NCBI GenBank assembly: GCA_949752735.1 | Contig: OX457050.1 | Coordinates: 40,277,553 to 40,341,552 of the forward strand | Direction of reading: 5' to 3' | Length of the DNA: 64,000 nt | Source of the DNA: Lumbricus terrestris | Taxonomy: Eukaryota > Annelida > Clitellata > Crassiclitellata > Lumbricidae | In this document: piece after piece, positions 1-10,182 of the stretch | Numbering within the stretch: position 1 is the first letter of the stretch | Layout of the letters: every line of letters begins with the position of its first letter | Notes under the pieces: generated by a model | Databases searched by the model: none | Told to the model about the DNA's origin: nothing | Seen by the model: only the letters and a program-made list of their open reading frames with translations | Position numbers and translations under genes: made by a program

Positions 1-447
1 ATTTTGAGCTTTTGAGGTGAGTACCCGCTGACTGGGAGAAAATCCACTTTTTGGGGAGCCGTCGAAAAATGTCCACTTCCCACCAGACAAAAATTTGATC
101 ACTTTTTTTAGTCATCATCCGCCCAAAAAAGAAGCTGCTGACCTTTTTTAGTCTTCCGCTTCAAATTTCATAAACCCTTCATTGCTGCCCTGCACACAAC
201 CCTTTCTTGCATTCCCATCTTCCGTGGTAAATTATTTCCAATCCGTGGACAATGACCTTTTTACTAGTTTTAACGGCACAGCCGTGCTTCTGCAGCTGCA
301 CACAACCAGTTAGAACTGCACACTTTGTGTTGAACTGTTAAAAAAGCCCTGATGCAGGTTTGAGATTGGCAATGTCAGAGTACAAACAGTGGCGACGTTA
401 TTTTGGAAGTCATGAGAGACAACATACTTAAATAGTTACATTGTACC
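1..447. other. No gene seen; unclassified flank
   Basis: I see no coding signal, RNA gene or bounded transposon in this stretch. It is AT-rich with T-runs and is probably old repeat or intergenic DNA. Confidence 0.4.
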
Positions 448-1060
448 ACTTTGTTCAGAATACGTGGACATCAGGCATTCTCATGCAGAGAAGCAAACAG
501 TACTTCCTTTTAGGCACCTATAGTGTGTTCACCCAATTACATTATTGTTAGACTAAAATTTCTGAAGATTATCATAACGAACTTTTTATTCTATAGTTAT
601 GAAAGACACCGTGAAGTCGAACGTTCTGGATTTAAACTATCTGACAACTGTGTTAAATGTTAAATACAACTCCTCAAAATATGCTTCTTAATGGATCGGT
701 TTACTGGATATCTTTGTCTGAGGCTAATTCTGTAAGTATGTAGGAGCAATTGTTATAGTGCCCCTTCAGGTCAGGCCACTACTCAGAGGCGCTCCCGTCG
801 GGAGCACCTCTGAGTAGTATCTTGAAAGGGCGCAATAACATGTGCAAATACATAAAAAAATATACTTTGTTCAGAATACGTGGGCAGCAGGCATTCTCAT
901 GCAGAGAAGCAAACAGTACTTCCATTTTGGCATCCACTCACATTATTGTTGTTACACTCAAATTGCTGAAGATTATCATAATGAACTTTTTTCTACAGTA
1001 ACTGTCATCCAAGAAACAGAAAAGTCAGTCGTTCTGTATTTCGACTCTCTGACAACTCTT
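448..1060 (+). repeat. Diverged direct duplication (~200 bp, two copies)
   Basis: Positions 448-652 and 864-1060 are two diverged copies of one ~200-bp sequence in the same orientation. Both begin with ACTTTGTTCAGAATACGTGG, carry a GCATTCTCATGCAGAGAAGC block, and end near CTGACAACT. The second copy is open for 81 codons (842-1087) and has a TTTTTTCTACAG acceptor-like tract. I do not recognise the product, and the first copy has stops. The copies are separated by a short hairpin made of retroposon tails. This is a dispersed repeat or an old exon duplication. Confidence 0.6.
779..817. repeat. 19-bp inverted repeat of two LINE/SINE tails head to head
   Basis: The left arm 779-797 (CTACTCAGAGGCGCTCCCG) and right arm 799-817 are inverted copies with a one-base loop and one mismatched pair. 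The right arm continues into ATCTTGAAAGGGCGC. That matches the 3' tail of the LINE at 18.8-19.2 kb and of the SINE at 15.0 kb, so two retroposon tails abut in opposite orientation. Confidence 0.75.
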
Positions 1061-1227
1061 GTTGTGAACAGCATTTATCCCAGGTAATAAGAGCTGCAAT
1101 TAAAATGTGCTCTGTCTTTGAAGCTGATTAAATATAAAAGTTTTACTGTTATTTTGTTAGCAAATAATTTTTTATAATTAAAAACATATGTTTCAAAATT
1201 CACTTTCAATAGAAGAACCGGATCTCA

Positions 1228-1646
1228 TTGACTTCATCAGGAACATTGAGCAGATTTACTTCGCCATCGTCAAATATTTCATGTTCGTTTGGATATAATC
1301 TAAAGCCAAACCAGTCTGCCTATACTAAGCATCACTCTACCGAAACACTCCTGGCCTCGCTCTACAACAAACTTGTGATGGTGATAGGATCAAATCATAC
1401 CTTTCCTCATGCTCTTTCGCCGCTAGGGCTTCTCGTCACTCATCTAATCAGCAAATCCTCACCTGTGGTGACCATCAAGGTTCAGTACTTGGTCCTCTTT
1501 TGTTCGTTCTCTATACCTCCCCACTCGGCAAACTCATTTCATCATCCTCTGCTGATCATCACCTCTATGCCGACGACACTCAATTATTCATATCTTTCTC
1601 CCCTCGCTCCTCAGACCCACTAAATCAGCTACATAACACCATCACT
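1228..1646 (+). pseudogene. CR1/L2-like LINE reverse transcriptase, segment 1
   Basis: This is decayed non-LTR retrotransposon coding sequence. [11 protein letters not shown] stretch is followed after frame changes by [10 protein letters not shown], the conserved RT catalytic box around the YADD motif (about 1555-1590). Several frames must be combined, so the copy is dead. It is interrupted at 1655 by a small transposon and resumes at 2475 and 3337, giving one LINE in three pieces. The family (CR1/L2/Rex-type) is inferred from motif wording. Confidence 0.75.
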
Positions 1647-1654
1647 CAGATTTC

Positions 1655-2466
1655 GGGTCTAGCACTTTACCCCCCGGCCCATTACCCCCTACCATTACCC
1701 CCCTGCCATTACCCCCCGCCGCTACCCGATAGTTGCAGTGCTAATTATGTAGGCACTTAGCGCCTATTAACAATTAGAACCAATAAATTCACACCTTATT
1801 CACGCAGTTTGTACCATGGCTGAAATATTTTTGCTTAACTGGAAGCTGGATGGAAGAAAATATTCTTGCTTAAGTGCAAGCTGGAGTGAAGAAAATATTC
1901 TTGCTTAAATGGAAGCTGGGGTGAAGAAAATATTCTTGCTTAACTGGAAGCTGGATTGACGAAAATATTCTTGCTTAAGTGGAAGCTGGATTGAATAAAA
2001 TATTCTGGCTTAAATTGGAGCTGGATTGATGAAAAATAATAGTAATTTAAATGGAAGTTGGATTGGAAATAGTCTTGCTTAACTGGAAGCTGGATGGAAG
2101 AAAATATTCTTGCTTAAGTGCAAGCTGGAGTGAAGAAAATATCCTTCCTTAAATGGAAGCTGGATTGACGAAAATATTCTTGCTTAAGTGGAAGCTGGGG
2201 TGAAGAAAATTTTCTTGCTTAAATTGGAGCTGGATTTAAGAAAATATTCTGGCTTAAATTGGAGCTGGATTGATTAAAAAATAATAGTAATTTAAATCGA
2301 AGTTGGATTGATATTTAGAATATAAACTCCGTTTATGTGATTTGTCTTCCATCTATGGAGGTAATGTCGGGGAGTAATGGCGGGGGGGGGGGGTAATGGC
2401 AGGGTGTAATTGTCTCCGAGGGGTAATGGCAGGGGGTAATGGGCCGGGGGGTAAAGTCCGGATACC
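1655..2466. mobile_element. 812-bp non-autonomous element, TSD CAGATTTC, minisatellite-filled
   Basis: It is flanked by perfect 8-bp target duplications CAGATTTC (1647-1654 and 2467-2474). The inverted ends start GGGTCTAGCACTTTACC and GGTATCCGGACTTTACC (right end read inward). Subterminally both arms have tandem 13-14-bp C-rich repeats of the type CCATTACCCCCTG. The interior, about 1828-2320, is a forward tandem array of ~35-bp units (GGAAGCTGGATTGATGAAAA then TATTCTTGCTTAA). There is no transposase, so it is non-autonomous. It inserted into the LINE reverse transcriptase. The 8-bp duplication fits hAT, Merlin, P or foldback elements; the superfamily is unresolved. Confidence 0.9.
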
Positions 2467-2474
2467 CAGATTTC

Positions 2475-2686
2475 AACCTGGATGACCGCTAATCTGCTCT
2501 GCCTCAACCCCTCAAAAACAGAAGTTCTCATCATTGGCCTACGCGAGCAATCAAACAGACTAGACTAGGCTATCCTCCTGACTTTTCTCAAACACACCCG
2601 ACTCTTTCTACGCCATACTCTTCTCCTGTCCGCAACCCTGGAGTCATTTTCGACAAAAACCTTACTTTTTCCGACCACATCACCCA
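2475..2686 (+). pseudogene. CR1/L2-like LINE reverse transcriptase, segment 2
   Basis: This continues the LINE copy begun at 1228. It encodes, with frame shifts, an NPSKTEVLII-type stretch and NPGVIFDKNLTFSDHI, which correspond to the RT thumb-side block usually written VRxLGVxxDxxLxFxxH. It is bounded by the duplicated target sites of the two inserted elements. Position and order match the same retrotransposon on either side. Confidence 0.8.
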
Positions 2687-2694
2687 GCTATCCC

Positions 2695-3328
2695 GAGTGT
2701 AGGACATTTCCCCCCTGGACAAAACCCCCCCGGACAACCCCCCCCGGACAAACCCCCCCGGAGAATTCCCCCCCCAGGGTAGGACAATTCCCCCCCTGTC
2801 GAACATATTGCGTGTAAGTGGTATAACTATAAAACGGCGGTCCTGAGTGTCCTAAGTTGGATTGATGAAAAGATATCTTCCTAAAAAGAAGCCGGATTGA
2901 TACAAAATAATTTTTACTTAAATGGAAGCTAGATTGATGAAAATATTCTTGCCTAATTTGGAGTGGGATTGATGAAAATATTCTTGCTTAAATTGGAGCG
3001 GGATTGATGAAAATATTCTTGCTTAAATGGAAGCTGGATTGATGAAAATATTCTTGCTTAAATGGAAGCTGGATTGATGAAAATATTCTTGCCTAAATGG
3101 AAGCTGGATTGATGAAAATATTCTTGCTTAAATTGGAGCTGGATGGATCAAAATAATTGTTATTTAAATAGAAGTTGGATTAAACGCATTTTTGCCTAAA
3201 TGGAAGCAAAGGAAGGGAATTGTCCGGGGGGGTTAATGTCCTAGGCTAAATCAGGGGGGGATTGTCCGGGGGGTTTGTCCGGGGGTTTTGTCCGGGGGTT
3301 TTGTCCAGGGGGGAAATGTCCGCGCCCC
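2695..3328. mobile_element. 634-bp foldback-like element with GGACAA 15-mers, TSD GCTATCCC
   Basis: Perfect 8-bp target duplications GCTATCCC lie at 2687-2694 and 3329-3336. The termini are inverted over GGACATTTCCCCCCTGGACA, followed by degenerate ~15-bp tandem repeats of the type GGACAA(AA/TT)CCCCCCC. The interior (about 2855-3215) is the forward ~35-bp GAAGCTGGATTGATGAAAA minisatellite. No protein is encoded. This is the second insertion into the same LINE. A half copy of the family in the opposite orientation lies at 9986-10182, and a further C-rich end lies at 35217. Confidence 0.9.
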
Positions 3329-3336
3329 GCTATCCC

Positions 3337-4096
3337 GCACCTGCTACATGCACATCCCCGACCTCCGTCGATTGCGCCCATTTCTCAATTACCAGACCGC
3401 CTGCACAATAGCGACCTCAATAGTTCTTTCCAAACTCGACTACTGCAATTCGTGCTTCCCTAAAATAGATTCTCTTCAAATTAAACGACTGCAAACTATC
3501 CAGAATGCTTTTGCCCGCGCAGTCACTAAGACTCCCAAACATCACCACATAACCCCTGTTCTCAAGTCTCTTCATTGGCTAAAAGTCCCTCAGCGCATCC
3601 ATTACAAAATTGTTTCTCTAACCTACAACGCTCTTCAATCCTCTCAGCCCTCCTACATTCGACAACTAATCACCATCCAACCGCCCAGGTCTACTCGCTC
3701 ATCATCATATACATGTATTTCTCTCTATCGGCCTCCAGTATCATCCTCTCTGAAATTCTGCAACCGCTCCTTAGTTTTTTTTTACTGCACCAGCTCTTTG
3801 AAATGGACTCCCAACATACCTACGCCTGTTCGCTCATCCTCCTATCTCTCCAGTCTCCCCTCCAAAACCAACCTCTCCTCCGCTTGCACTCTCCTCTGCT
3901 GCATTCCACTCACGACTGAAAACCGAACTCTTCAAGCTACCGGTATCCTATCCAGATTTCAATCAGGTTCCATCACCCAACTACCACCATCACCGACAAC
4001 CACCGTAGCACCACGCTGTCTCCTAGGCTTGACCTCCCCGGATTTTGACCTGGCACCGGAACGAAAACGGCAGCTCTGGCTATTGCGGACTTGATT
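3337..4096 (+). pseudogene. CR1/L2-like LINE reverse transcriptase, C-terminal segment
   Basis: The LINE resumes directly after the target duplication. The reading frame 3288-4094 is open for most of its length and holds the RT C-terminal blocks: a DLRRLRPFLNYQTACTIATS stretch, KLDYCNSC, and an ITPVLKSLHWLKVPQRIHYK block typical of CR1/L2/Rex LINEs. Beyond about 3760 the true frame shifts. The piece ends with WLLRT and stop at 4094-4096. The first residues of the open frame (3288-3336) are translated transposon repeats and are not LINE. Confidence 0.82.
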
Positions 4097-4730
4097 TGAT
4101 ATAGCGCCGGTGAATAAGCTGGTCTCCCTGACGTGGCTTTTGTGGACGCTGAGAAATTCTCGAAGATTTACCTTCCATTCGTACAAGATGGTGGGCGATT
4201 CCAGATGAATACTTATAGGTAATAGAAACTGGGTTGAGAAGTATTTTCCCGACATAATATTATACTGAATATTTGAGATTCGAAATTAAAAATTTAAAAC
4301 TGACGGTATTGTCATTTGCTCAATTGAGTACTCTGAAAAAGCACATGACATCTGATACGGGAGAAAAACCATACATATGTGAGGTTCATAATAAACTTTG
4401 TAACCGACTGTTTTACACCGTCGTTTTAATAAAGAGGTTTAAGTGTCATTTTATTAATTTGTCGGAAGAAACCACGTGCACGCAGCTGGAAGGCTATCTA
4501 TTCACTGATATAACCTAAATTTTATTAAAAATCACTGCCCTCTCTTCAGATACAAACAAAGGCTCATTAGGCGCAATAAATGCAAAAAATGCAAAAAATA
4601 CAAATCTAGCAAAATAATAATATTATTAGTCAGGGTGAAGTCCCCAGAGACGATTCGATCTTCATGTACATTGACAGGCCTACTTCGAAACCCGCCTTGA
4701 GGGCCTCATGAACAAACTTATTTCTCGACC
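4097..4730 (-). repeat. Dispersed repeat, inverted partner of 32090-32560, with inserted zinc-finger fragment
   Basis: About 4200-4720 matches 32090-32560 in the opposite orientation (for example AGGCTATCTATTCA near 4490, and the GCCTTGAGGGCCTCATGAAC block near 4700). Only this copy contains about 100 bp (about 4313-4413) coding for [17 protein letters not shown], a C2H2 finger and TGEKPY linker. A zinc-finger gene fragment therefore inserted here after the copies separated. The fragment is far too short to act as a gene. Confidence 0.65.
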
Positions 4731-4759
4731 TACACGCCACCCACCTTAACAACATCTAC

Positions 4760-5325
4760 TTTGCCACCTAGGATTCTCGTAATCGTAATCGTAATCTCGC
4801 AATTTCTAAAGCGCCACTGGAAAGCCAAGCGCGGGGCACCGGCTTATTCACGAGCGCTGCGTTGAGTTAGGGTTGTCCGTGAGAGTAGTCCGTGGTGGTC
4901 CGGGTCGAGTTACCATAGGATCAGGATCAAATGCGTTGAGTCAAAAGGGTTGTCCGTAAGAGTAGTCCATGGTGGTCCGGGTCGAGGTACCGTATGATCA
5001 GAGGTGAGGAACACCTACTAAGGATTCTTTGGAAAGCGGACAACGAATAATCCTTTTCATTAATCTTTTGGACAACCCTTCTGACTAGAGAAAGCGCTCG
5101 TGAGTAAGACGTTGCCATGCGCTTAGCTTTCGAGTGGCGCTCAAGAAATTTGGAGATCACGATTTGTAGATGTAGCAATCTCCGATATTCCCTAGATGGC
5201 AGAATGCTACTTTGTGAAGAAGATTTCTATTTCCCGTCGTGCAAGACTCGGAAACACGTTTATCCAAGTCTTTCGATCGGTCGCCATTTTATACTTACCT
5301 GGGACCACTGGTAGTTCTTGTAATT
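4760..5325. repeat. Retroposon-tail repeats, direct and inverted
   Basis: Two ~60-bp direct copies (about 4861-4922 and 4933-5000; GGGTTGTCCGT... AGTAGTCC...TGGTGGTCCGGGTCGAG) are followed by an inverted relative at about 5060-5170. The block contains the tail GGCGCT(T/C)TAGAAATT...GATTACGA. On the left edge this tail becomes a short (GATTAC) array, read on the minus strand at 4770-4795. The same family recurs at 16690-16800, 31380-31560 and 36470-36700. It looks like a retroposon 3' end, but no coding part is visible. Confidence 0.55.
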
Positions 5326-5333
5326 ATTCATTG

Positions 5334-8300
5334 GGTAAAACTGTATTTTAGCGTATTTTATTCGAAACCGCTCAGCTAAAAATAAATAGCGTATTTGGTT
5401 ATTGTTACTGACGTCTCGGTAGGAAGTAAACAGTATGGCGGTCACAGATACACGCAGAATAGAGCGGCCTCAACTCCGGCGATCGATAGCCCTATGTTTC
5501 CGCGCGAAACATTGGGGTCCCGCTTCAGTCAGTGATGTTGTGTGAAGTAAGTAAGTAAGTGATGAAGGTATTTCTAGATCTGAAATAGAAGTCGGATTGA
5601 TGAAAAAACGCTTCAGTAATGGAAGCTGGATGATGGTATTCTTATATTTGAAATAGAAGCTGGGCTGACGAAAATAACAGGCGAGAAACAGAAGCTGGGT
5701 TAATAAAAATATTATAGCTTAGATTGGAGCAGGATTGATGAAAATGTTGTCGATTAAATTAGAGCTGGATTTATAAGGATCTTCTTAATTAAATAGGAGC
5801 TGGATTGATTAAAATGTTTCCGATTAAATTGGAGCTGGATTGATGAAAAATAATCATTATTGAAACAGACGTTGGATTCATAAAACAGCTGATGCAATTG
5901 AACTTACTTACTTATTTTTGCCTGCTGTCTTATTGCACACTTGCCGTGTCTTTTGACCGGTGTCACGACAACTCGTCTACCGACAACTCGTCTAACGACA
6001 AGTGGTCTCCGGACAATTCGTCTACGACAACTGGTCTACGACAACTGGTCTACGACAACTGGTCTACACACAACTCGTACACGACAAAACGTTTATTGGG
6101 AATTCTTTAGTCAATGGCTGTTGCCGCTCAAAGAGAAGCTGGATTGATTAAAAGAAGTCCTTATAAAGCGAAAATCGACTAATGAAACCCTCGATGCAAA
6201 AAAGTAGACCGACGAAATGAACGAATTGATAAAAAAAATGCTTATAAAGTTTATAATGGCTTCACTAAATGATCTCGTTGCTGAATAAATCCAGTTTCTG
6301 TTTAACCTATATATAAAACCTTCATCTCGCTTCGATTTCAGAAATAAAGAAACCTTCATCCAGCTTCCATTTCTTTAACGTTCTTCTAATAAATCCAGCT
6401 CTTATTTCAGATCTTTAAATGCTTTAATCCAGCTTCCATTTCTTAAGCGATTTTCATTCATACAGCTTCTATTTCAGATTAATAAATACACTCCTCCAGC
6501 TTCCATTTCTTTGGCGTTCTTCTCATTAATCCAGCTCCTATTTGAGTTCTATAAATGCCTTAATCCAGCTTCCATTTCTTAAGCGTCTTAATTCATCCAG
6601 CTTCTATTTCTTAAGCGTTCTTCTAATTAATCCAGCTCCTATTTCAGATCTATTAATGCCTTAATCCAGCTTCCATTTCTTAAGCATCTTAATTCATCCA
6701 GCTTCTATTTCTAATTTTTACGACATGGTTATTGCCGCTAAAAGAGAAGTTTTATTAATGAAAATAACTCGTCATAAATCGAGAATAGGTTGTTCATGGC
6801 CTCGCTGCAAAAAGAAACCGAGGAAAAGAACGTTTCCTGAACGAAGTTGCGTTGATGAAAATAATAATTGTAAAAATTGAAGCCGGATACACGAAACAAT
6901 CGCGTTGCGAAATAGAAGTTGGATTGATGGAAATACTTCAATTTTGAATAGAAGTCGGATTTAGATTGACTAAAAGCGTCCTGTTAAAATTGGAGCGGTT
7001 GGAGTAAAAGAAACCGGAATAAGTATTCTCTTACCTGAAATAGAAGTTGGATTTATGAAAATGTTCTTGCTTAAATTAGAGCTGGAAGGATGAAAATGTC
7101 TTGCCTTAAATTGGAGCTGGATTGATTTCAATCGTCTTGAGAAAATTGAAGCTGGATCTTTGAAAATAACACGGGAGTAACGGAAACCGGAATAAATATT
7201 GTTACACATGAAATAGAAGCTGGATTGATGAAACTGTCCTGCCATATTTTTATATATCTGAAACAGAAGCTGGATGAAGGTTTTTATATATATCTGAAAC
7301 AGAAGCTGGATGAGTGATGAAACGCTTAAGAAATGGAAGCTGGATGAATGTTTTTAGATGTCTGAAATAGAAGCAAAATGAATGATAAAACGCTTGAGAA
7401 ATCGATCCTGGATGAAAGTATTTTGTCTGTCTGAAACAGAAGCTGGATGAATGATAAAGGCTCGAGAAATCGAAGCGGGATCAAGGTATTTTATATATTA
7501 CATAGAAGCTGGATGAATGATAAAACGCTTAAGAAATGGAAGCTGGATGAATTAAGACGCTTAAGAATGGAAGCTGGATTAAAGCATTTATAGAGCTGAA
7601 ATAGGAGCTGGATTAATGAGAAGAACGCTAAAGAAATGGAAGCTGGATGAAGGTATAATATATCAGAAATAGTAGCTGAATTTATGAGAAGAACGCTTAA
7701 GAAATGGAAGCTGAATGAGTGTATTTTATATCTGAAATAGGAGCTGGATTAATGAGAAGAACGCTAAAGAAATAGAAGCTGGATCAAGGTATTATATATC
7801 TGAAATAGAATCTGGATGAATTAAAAACGCTTAAGAAATGGAAGCTGGATGAATTAAAAACGCTAAAGAAATAGAAGCTGGATTAAAGCATTTATAGATC
7901 TGAAATAGGAGCTCGATGAATGGAAAACGCTTAATAAATGGAAGCTGGATTAAGGCATTTATATATCTGAAATAGAAGCTGGATTAATGAGTAGAACGCT
8001 AAAGAAATGGAAGCTGGATGACGGCATAATATATCAGAAATAGTAGCTGAATTTATGAGAAGGACGCTTAAGAAATGGAAGCTGAATGAGTGTATTTTAT
8101 ATCTGAAATAGGAGCTGGATTAATGAGAAGAACGCTAAAGAAATAGAACCTGGATCAAGGTATTATATATTTGAAATAGAAGCTGGATGAATGATAATTG
8201 TGTTTACCAGTGCGATCATTTCGTGAAGCCACTTTAAAATTCACATGCATTATTTTCATCATTTCTGCTTCGTTAAAAAGTCGGTTTGTTTTTCCATTGA

Positions 8301-9856
8301 GGGTTTCATTAGTCGATTTTCGCTTTATAAGGAGTTCTTTTAATCAATACAGCTTCTCTTTAAGCGCCAACAGCCATTGACTAAAAAATTCCCAGTGAAT
8401 GTTTTGTCGTGTGCGAGTTGCGTGTGGACCATTATTTTGTCTGTAGACCAGTTGTCGTAGACCAGTTGTCGTAGACCAGTTGTCGTAGACCAGTTGTCGT
8501 AGACGAATTGTCTGGAGACCAGTTGTCGGTAGACGAGTTGTCGGTAGACCAGTTGTCGTGGAACCCTTTTGACCATTGACTATTAAGCGGAAACATTGGG
8601 CTATCGATCGCCGGAGTTGAGACCGCTCTATTCTGTGTGTATCTGCGACCGCTATACTGTTTACTTCCTACCGAGACGTCAGTAACAATAACCGCGTATT
8701 TTATTGTTTGGGTACGTTTTCGAACTTTCGCAGGTATTTTCATCAATCCGACTTCTACCTTGGCATGTATCACTTTTGTCAATCCAGCTTATGTTGCAGC
8801 AACAATTTTTTTCATCAATCCTGATTCGGTAATCCTGCAGTTTAGGTGCTTTTATTATTTTGCATTGCTTTCTTCAACACTAGTCTTTGGTCGCTGTTTT
8901 GTTTTGGCGCGAGAATATGTTTTTCATTTATCCAGCCTCTATTTCTCCCGCGTTATTTTCGTCAATCCAGGTTCTATTTAAGCAATAACACACCATCATG
9001 CTTCTAGTGTTAATGTGTTATTTTCGTCAATCCAGCTTCTTTGTCAGGTATAAAAACACGTCTATTCTGCTTCTATTTTTTAAGCGTCTTCATCGTTCAT
9101 CCAGCTTCGATTTCACCTAATATCTCCATCATCCAACTTCCATTTTTAAAGCTTTTTATCATTCATCCAGCTTCTATTTAAAACATAGAAAACCTTCATC
9201 CAGCTTCCATTTCTTAAGAGTTTTATCATTCATCCAGCTTCTGTTTCAGATCTGTTAAAACATTAATCCAGCTTCTATTACTCATGCGTTTTTCATTAAT
9301 CCAGCTTCTATTTCAGCTTTCTTTTATAGTTCAAAGGGGAAAACATTTTCAATGTCTTCCTTCAAACTATTGCTGATAACTATCTCGTATAACAGTGCAA
9401 ACTAATAAAAGCACCTAAACTGCAGGATTACCCCTGATTCTACTTAAATAACAATTATTTGTCATCAATCAAGCTCTCATTTAATTAAATATCTTTTCAG
9501 CAACCTAGCTTCTATTTACGGGAAATAATTTTCATCAATCCAACTTTTATTTCTCAAGCAATCTTTTCATCAATTCCGTTTCCATTTCTCGAGCGTCATT
9601 TTTGTCCATCCAGCTGCTACGTCAGCCTTTAGATACCTTTATCCACCTTCCATTTCTCAAGTGTTTTCTCATCAATTCAGCTTCTATTTCACCAAGAATT
9701 TTTCAACAATCCAGCTTCCAATAATTATCACTCAATTCTGTCTGTAAAAATTTTTCATCAACGAAATATGTAAATACACACGCTAAATAATAAAATACGC
9801 TAAAATACATGATATCGTTTTTGAGATAATAAAATACGCTAAAATACAGTTTTACC
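5334..9856. mobile_element. 4.5-kb GGTAAAACTG element (TSD ATTCATTG) carrying a nested element
   Basis: Perfect 8-bp target duplications ATTCATTG lie at 5326-5333 and 9857-9864. The ends are inverted over GGTAAAACTGTATTTTAGCG and continue with TATTTTATT. Just inside is a second inverted block (5400-5510 against 8585-8695, GACGTCTCGGTAGGAAGTAA...). The remaining interior is degenerate GAAGCTGGAT minisatellite, forward on the left (about 5565-5900) and reverse on the right (about 8735-9740). The foldback element 5959-8566 sits inside, so the element was about 1.9 kb before that insertion. No transposase was found. Related copies are at 11556, 32622 and 33270. Confidence 0.9.
5959..8566. mobile_element. 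2.6-kb TU-like foldback element (TSD TTTTGACC) nested in 5334-9856
   Basis: Perfect 8-bp target duplications TTTTGACC lie at 5951-5958 and 8567-8574. Both ends are tandem 14-15-mers of the type CGACAACTCGTCTAC, CGACAACTGGTCTAC and GGACAATTCGTCTAC: about 5965-6085 on the left, and inverted at about 8448-8560 on the right. Inside is an inner inverted segment (AAGAGAAGCTG..., with ATGAAACCCTC...) and over 1.5 kb of GAAGCTGGAT minisatellite, reverse at 6280-6720 and forward at 6730-8190. The 15-mer ends plus an 8-bp duplication match recalled descriptions of sea-urchin TU elements. It is non-coding. Confidence 0.88.
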
Positions 9857-9985
9857 ATTCATTGTATGCAGTTATGTCTGAAAGTTACAATTTACAAATG
9901 TTGGTCATTGTTAGTTTTAATAATTTCATAGTTCAAGTATAAAGGTGAGTCTGTATCATTGAGATGTATTACATGTATAACATTA

Positions 9986-10182
9986 GGGGCGCGGACATTT
10001 CCCCCCCCTGGACAAAACCCCCCCCGGACAATTCCTCCCCAGACAATTCATCCCGGACAATTCCCCCCCTGATTTAGCCTAGGACATTAACCCCCCCGGA
10101 CAATTCCCCCCTTTGCTTCCATTTAGGCAAAAATGCGTTTAATCCAACTTCTATTTAAATAACAAATATTTTCATCAATCCA
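9986..10182. mobile_element. Half copy of the GGACAA-15-mer element family
   Basis: It begins GGGGCGCGGACATTTCC, identical to the inward-read right end of the element at 2695-3328. GGACAA(AA/TT)CCCCCC repeats and a GCTTCCATTTAGGCAAAAAT transition into reverse minisatellite follow. It breaks off at about 10182, where the next repeat starts. No second end or target duplication is visible, so it is truncated. Confidence 0.7.

Noticed and set aside
5960..6085. CRISPR-like array appearance of the 15-mer repeats
   Set aside because: Repeats are directly tandem without unique spacers, mirrored in inverted orientation at the far end, and the setting is a eukaryotic nuclear genome.
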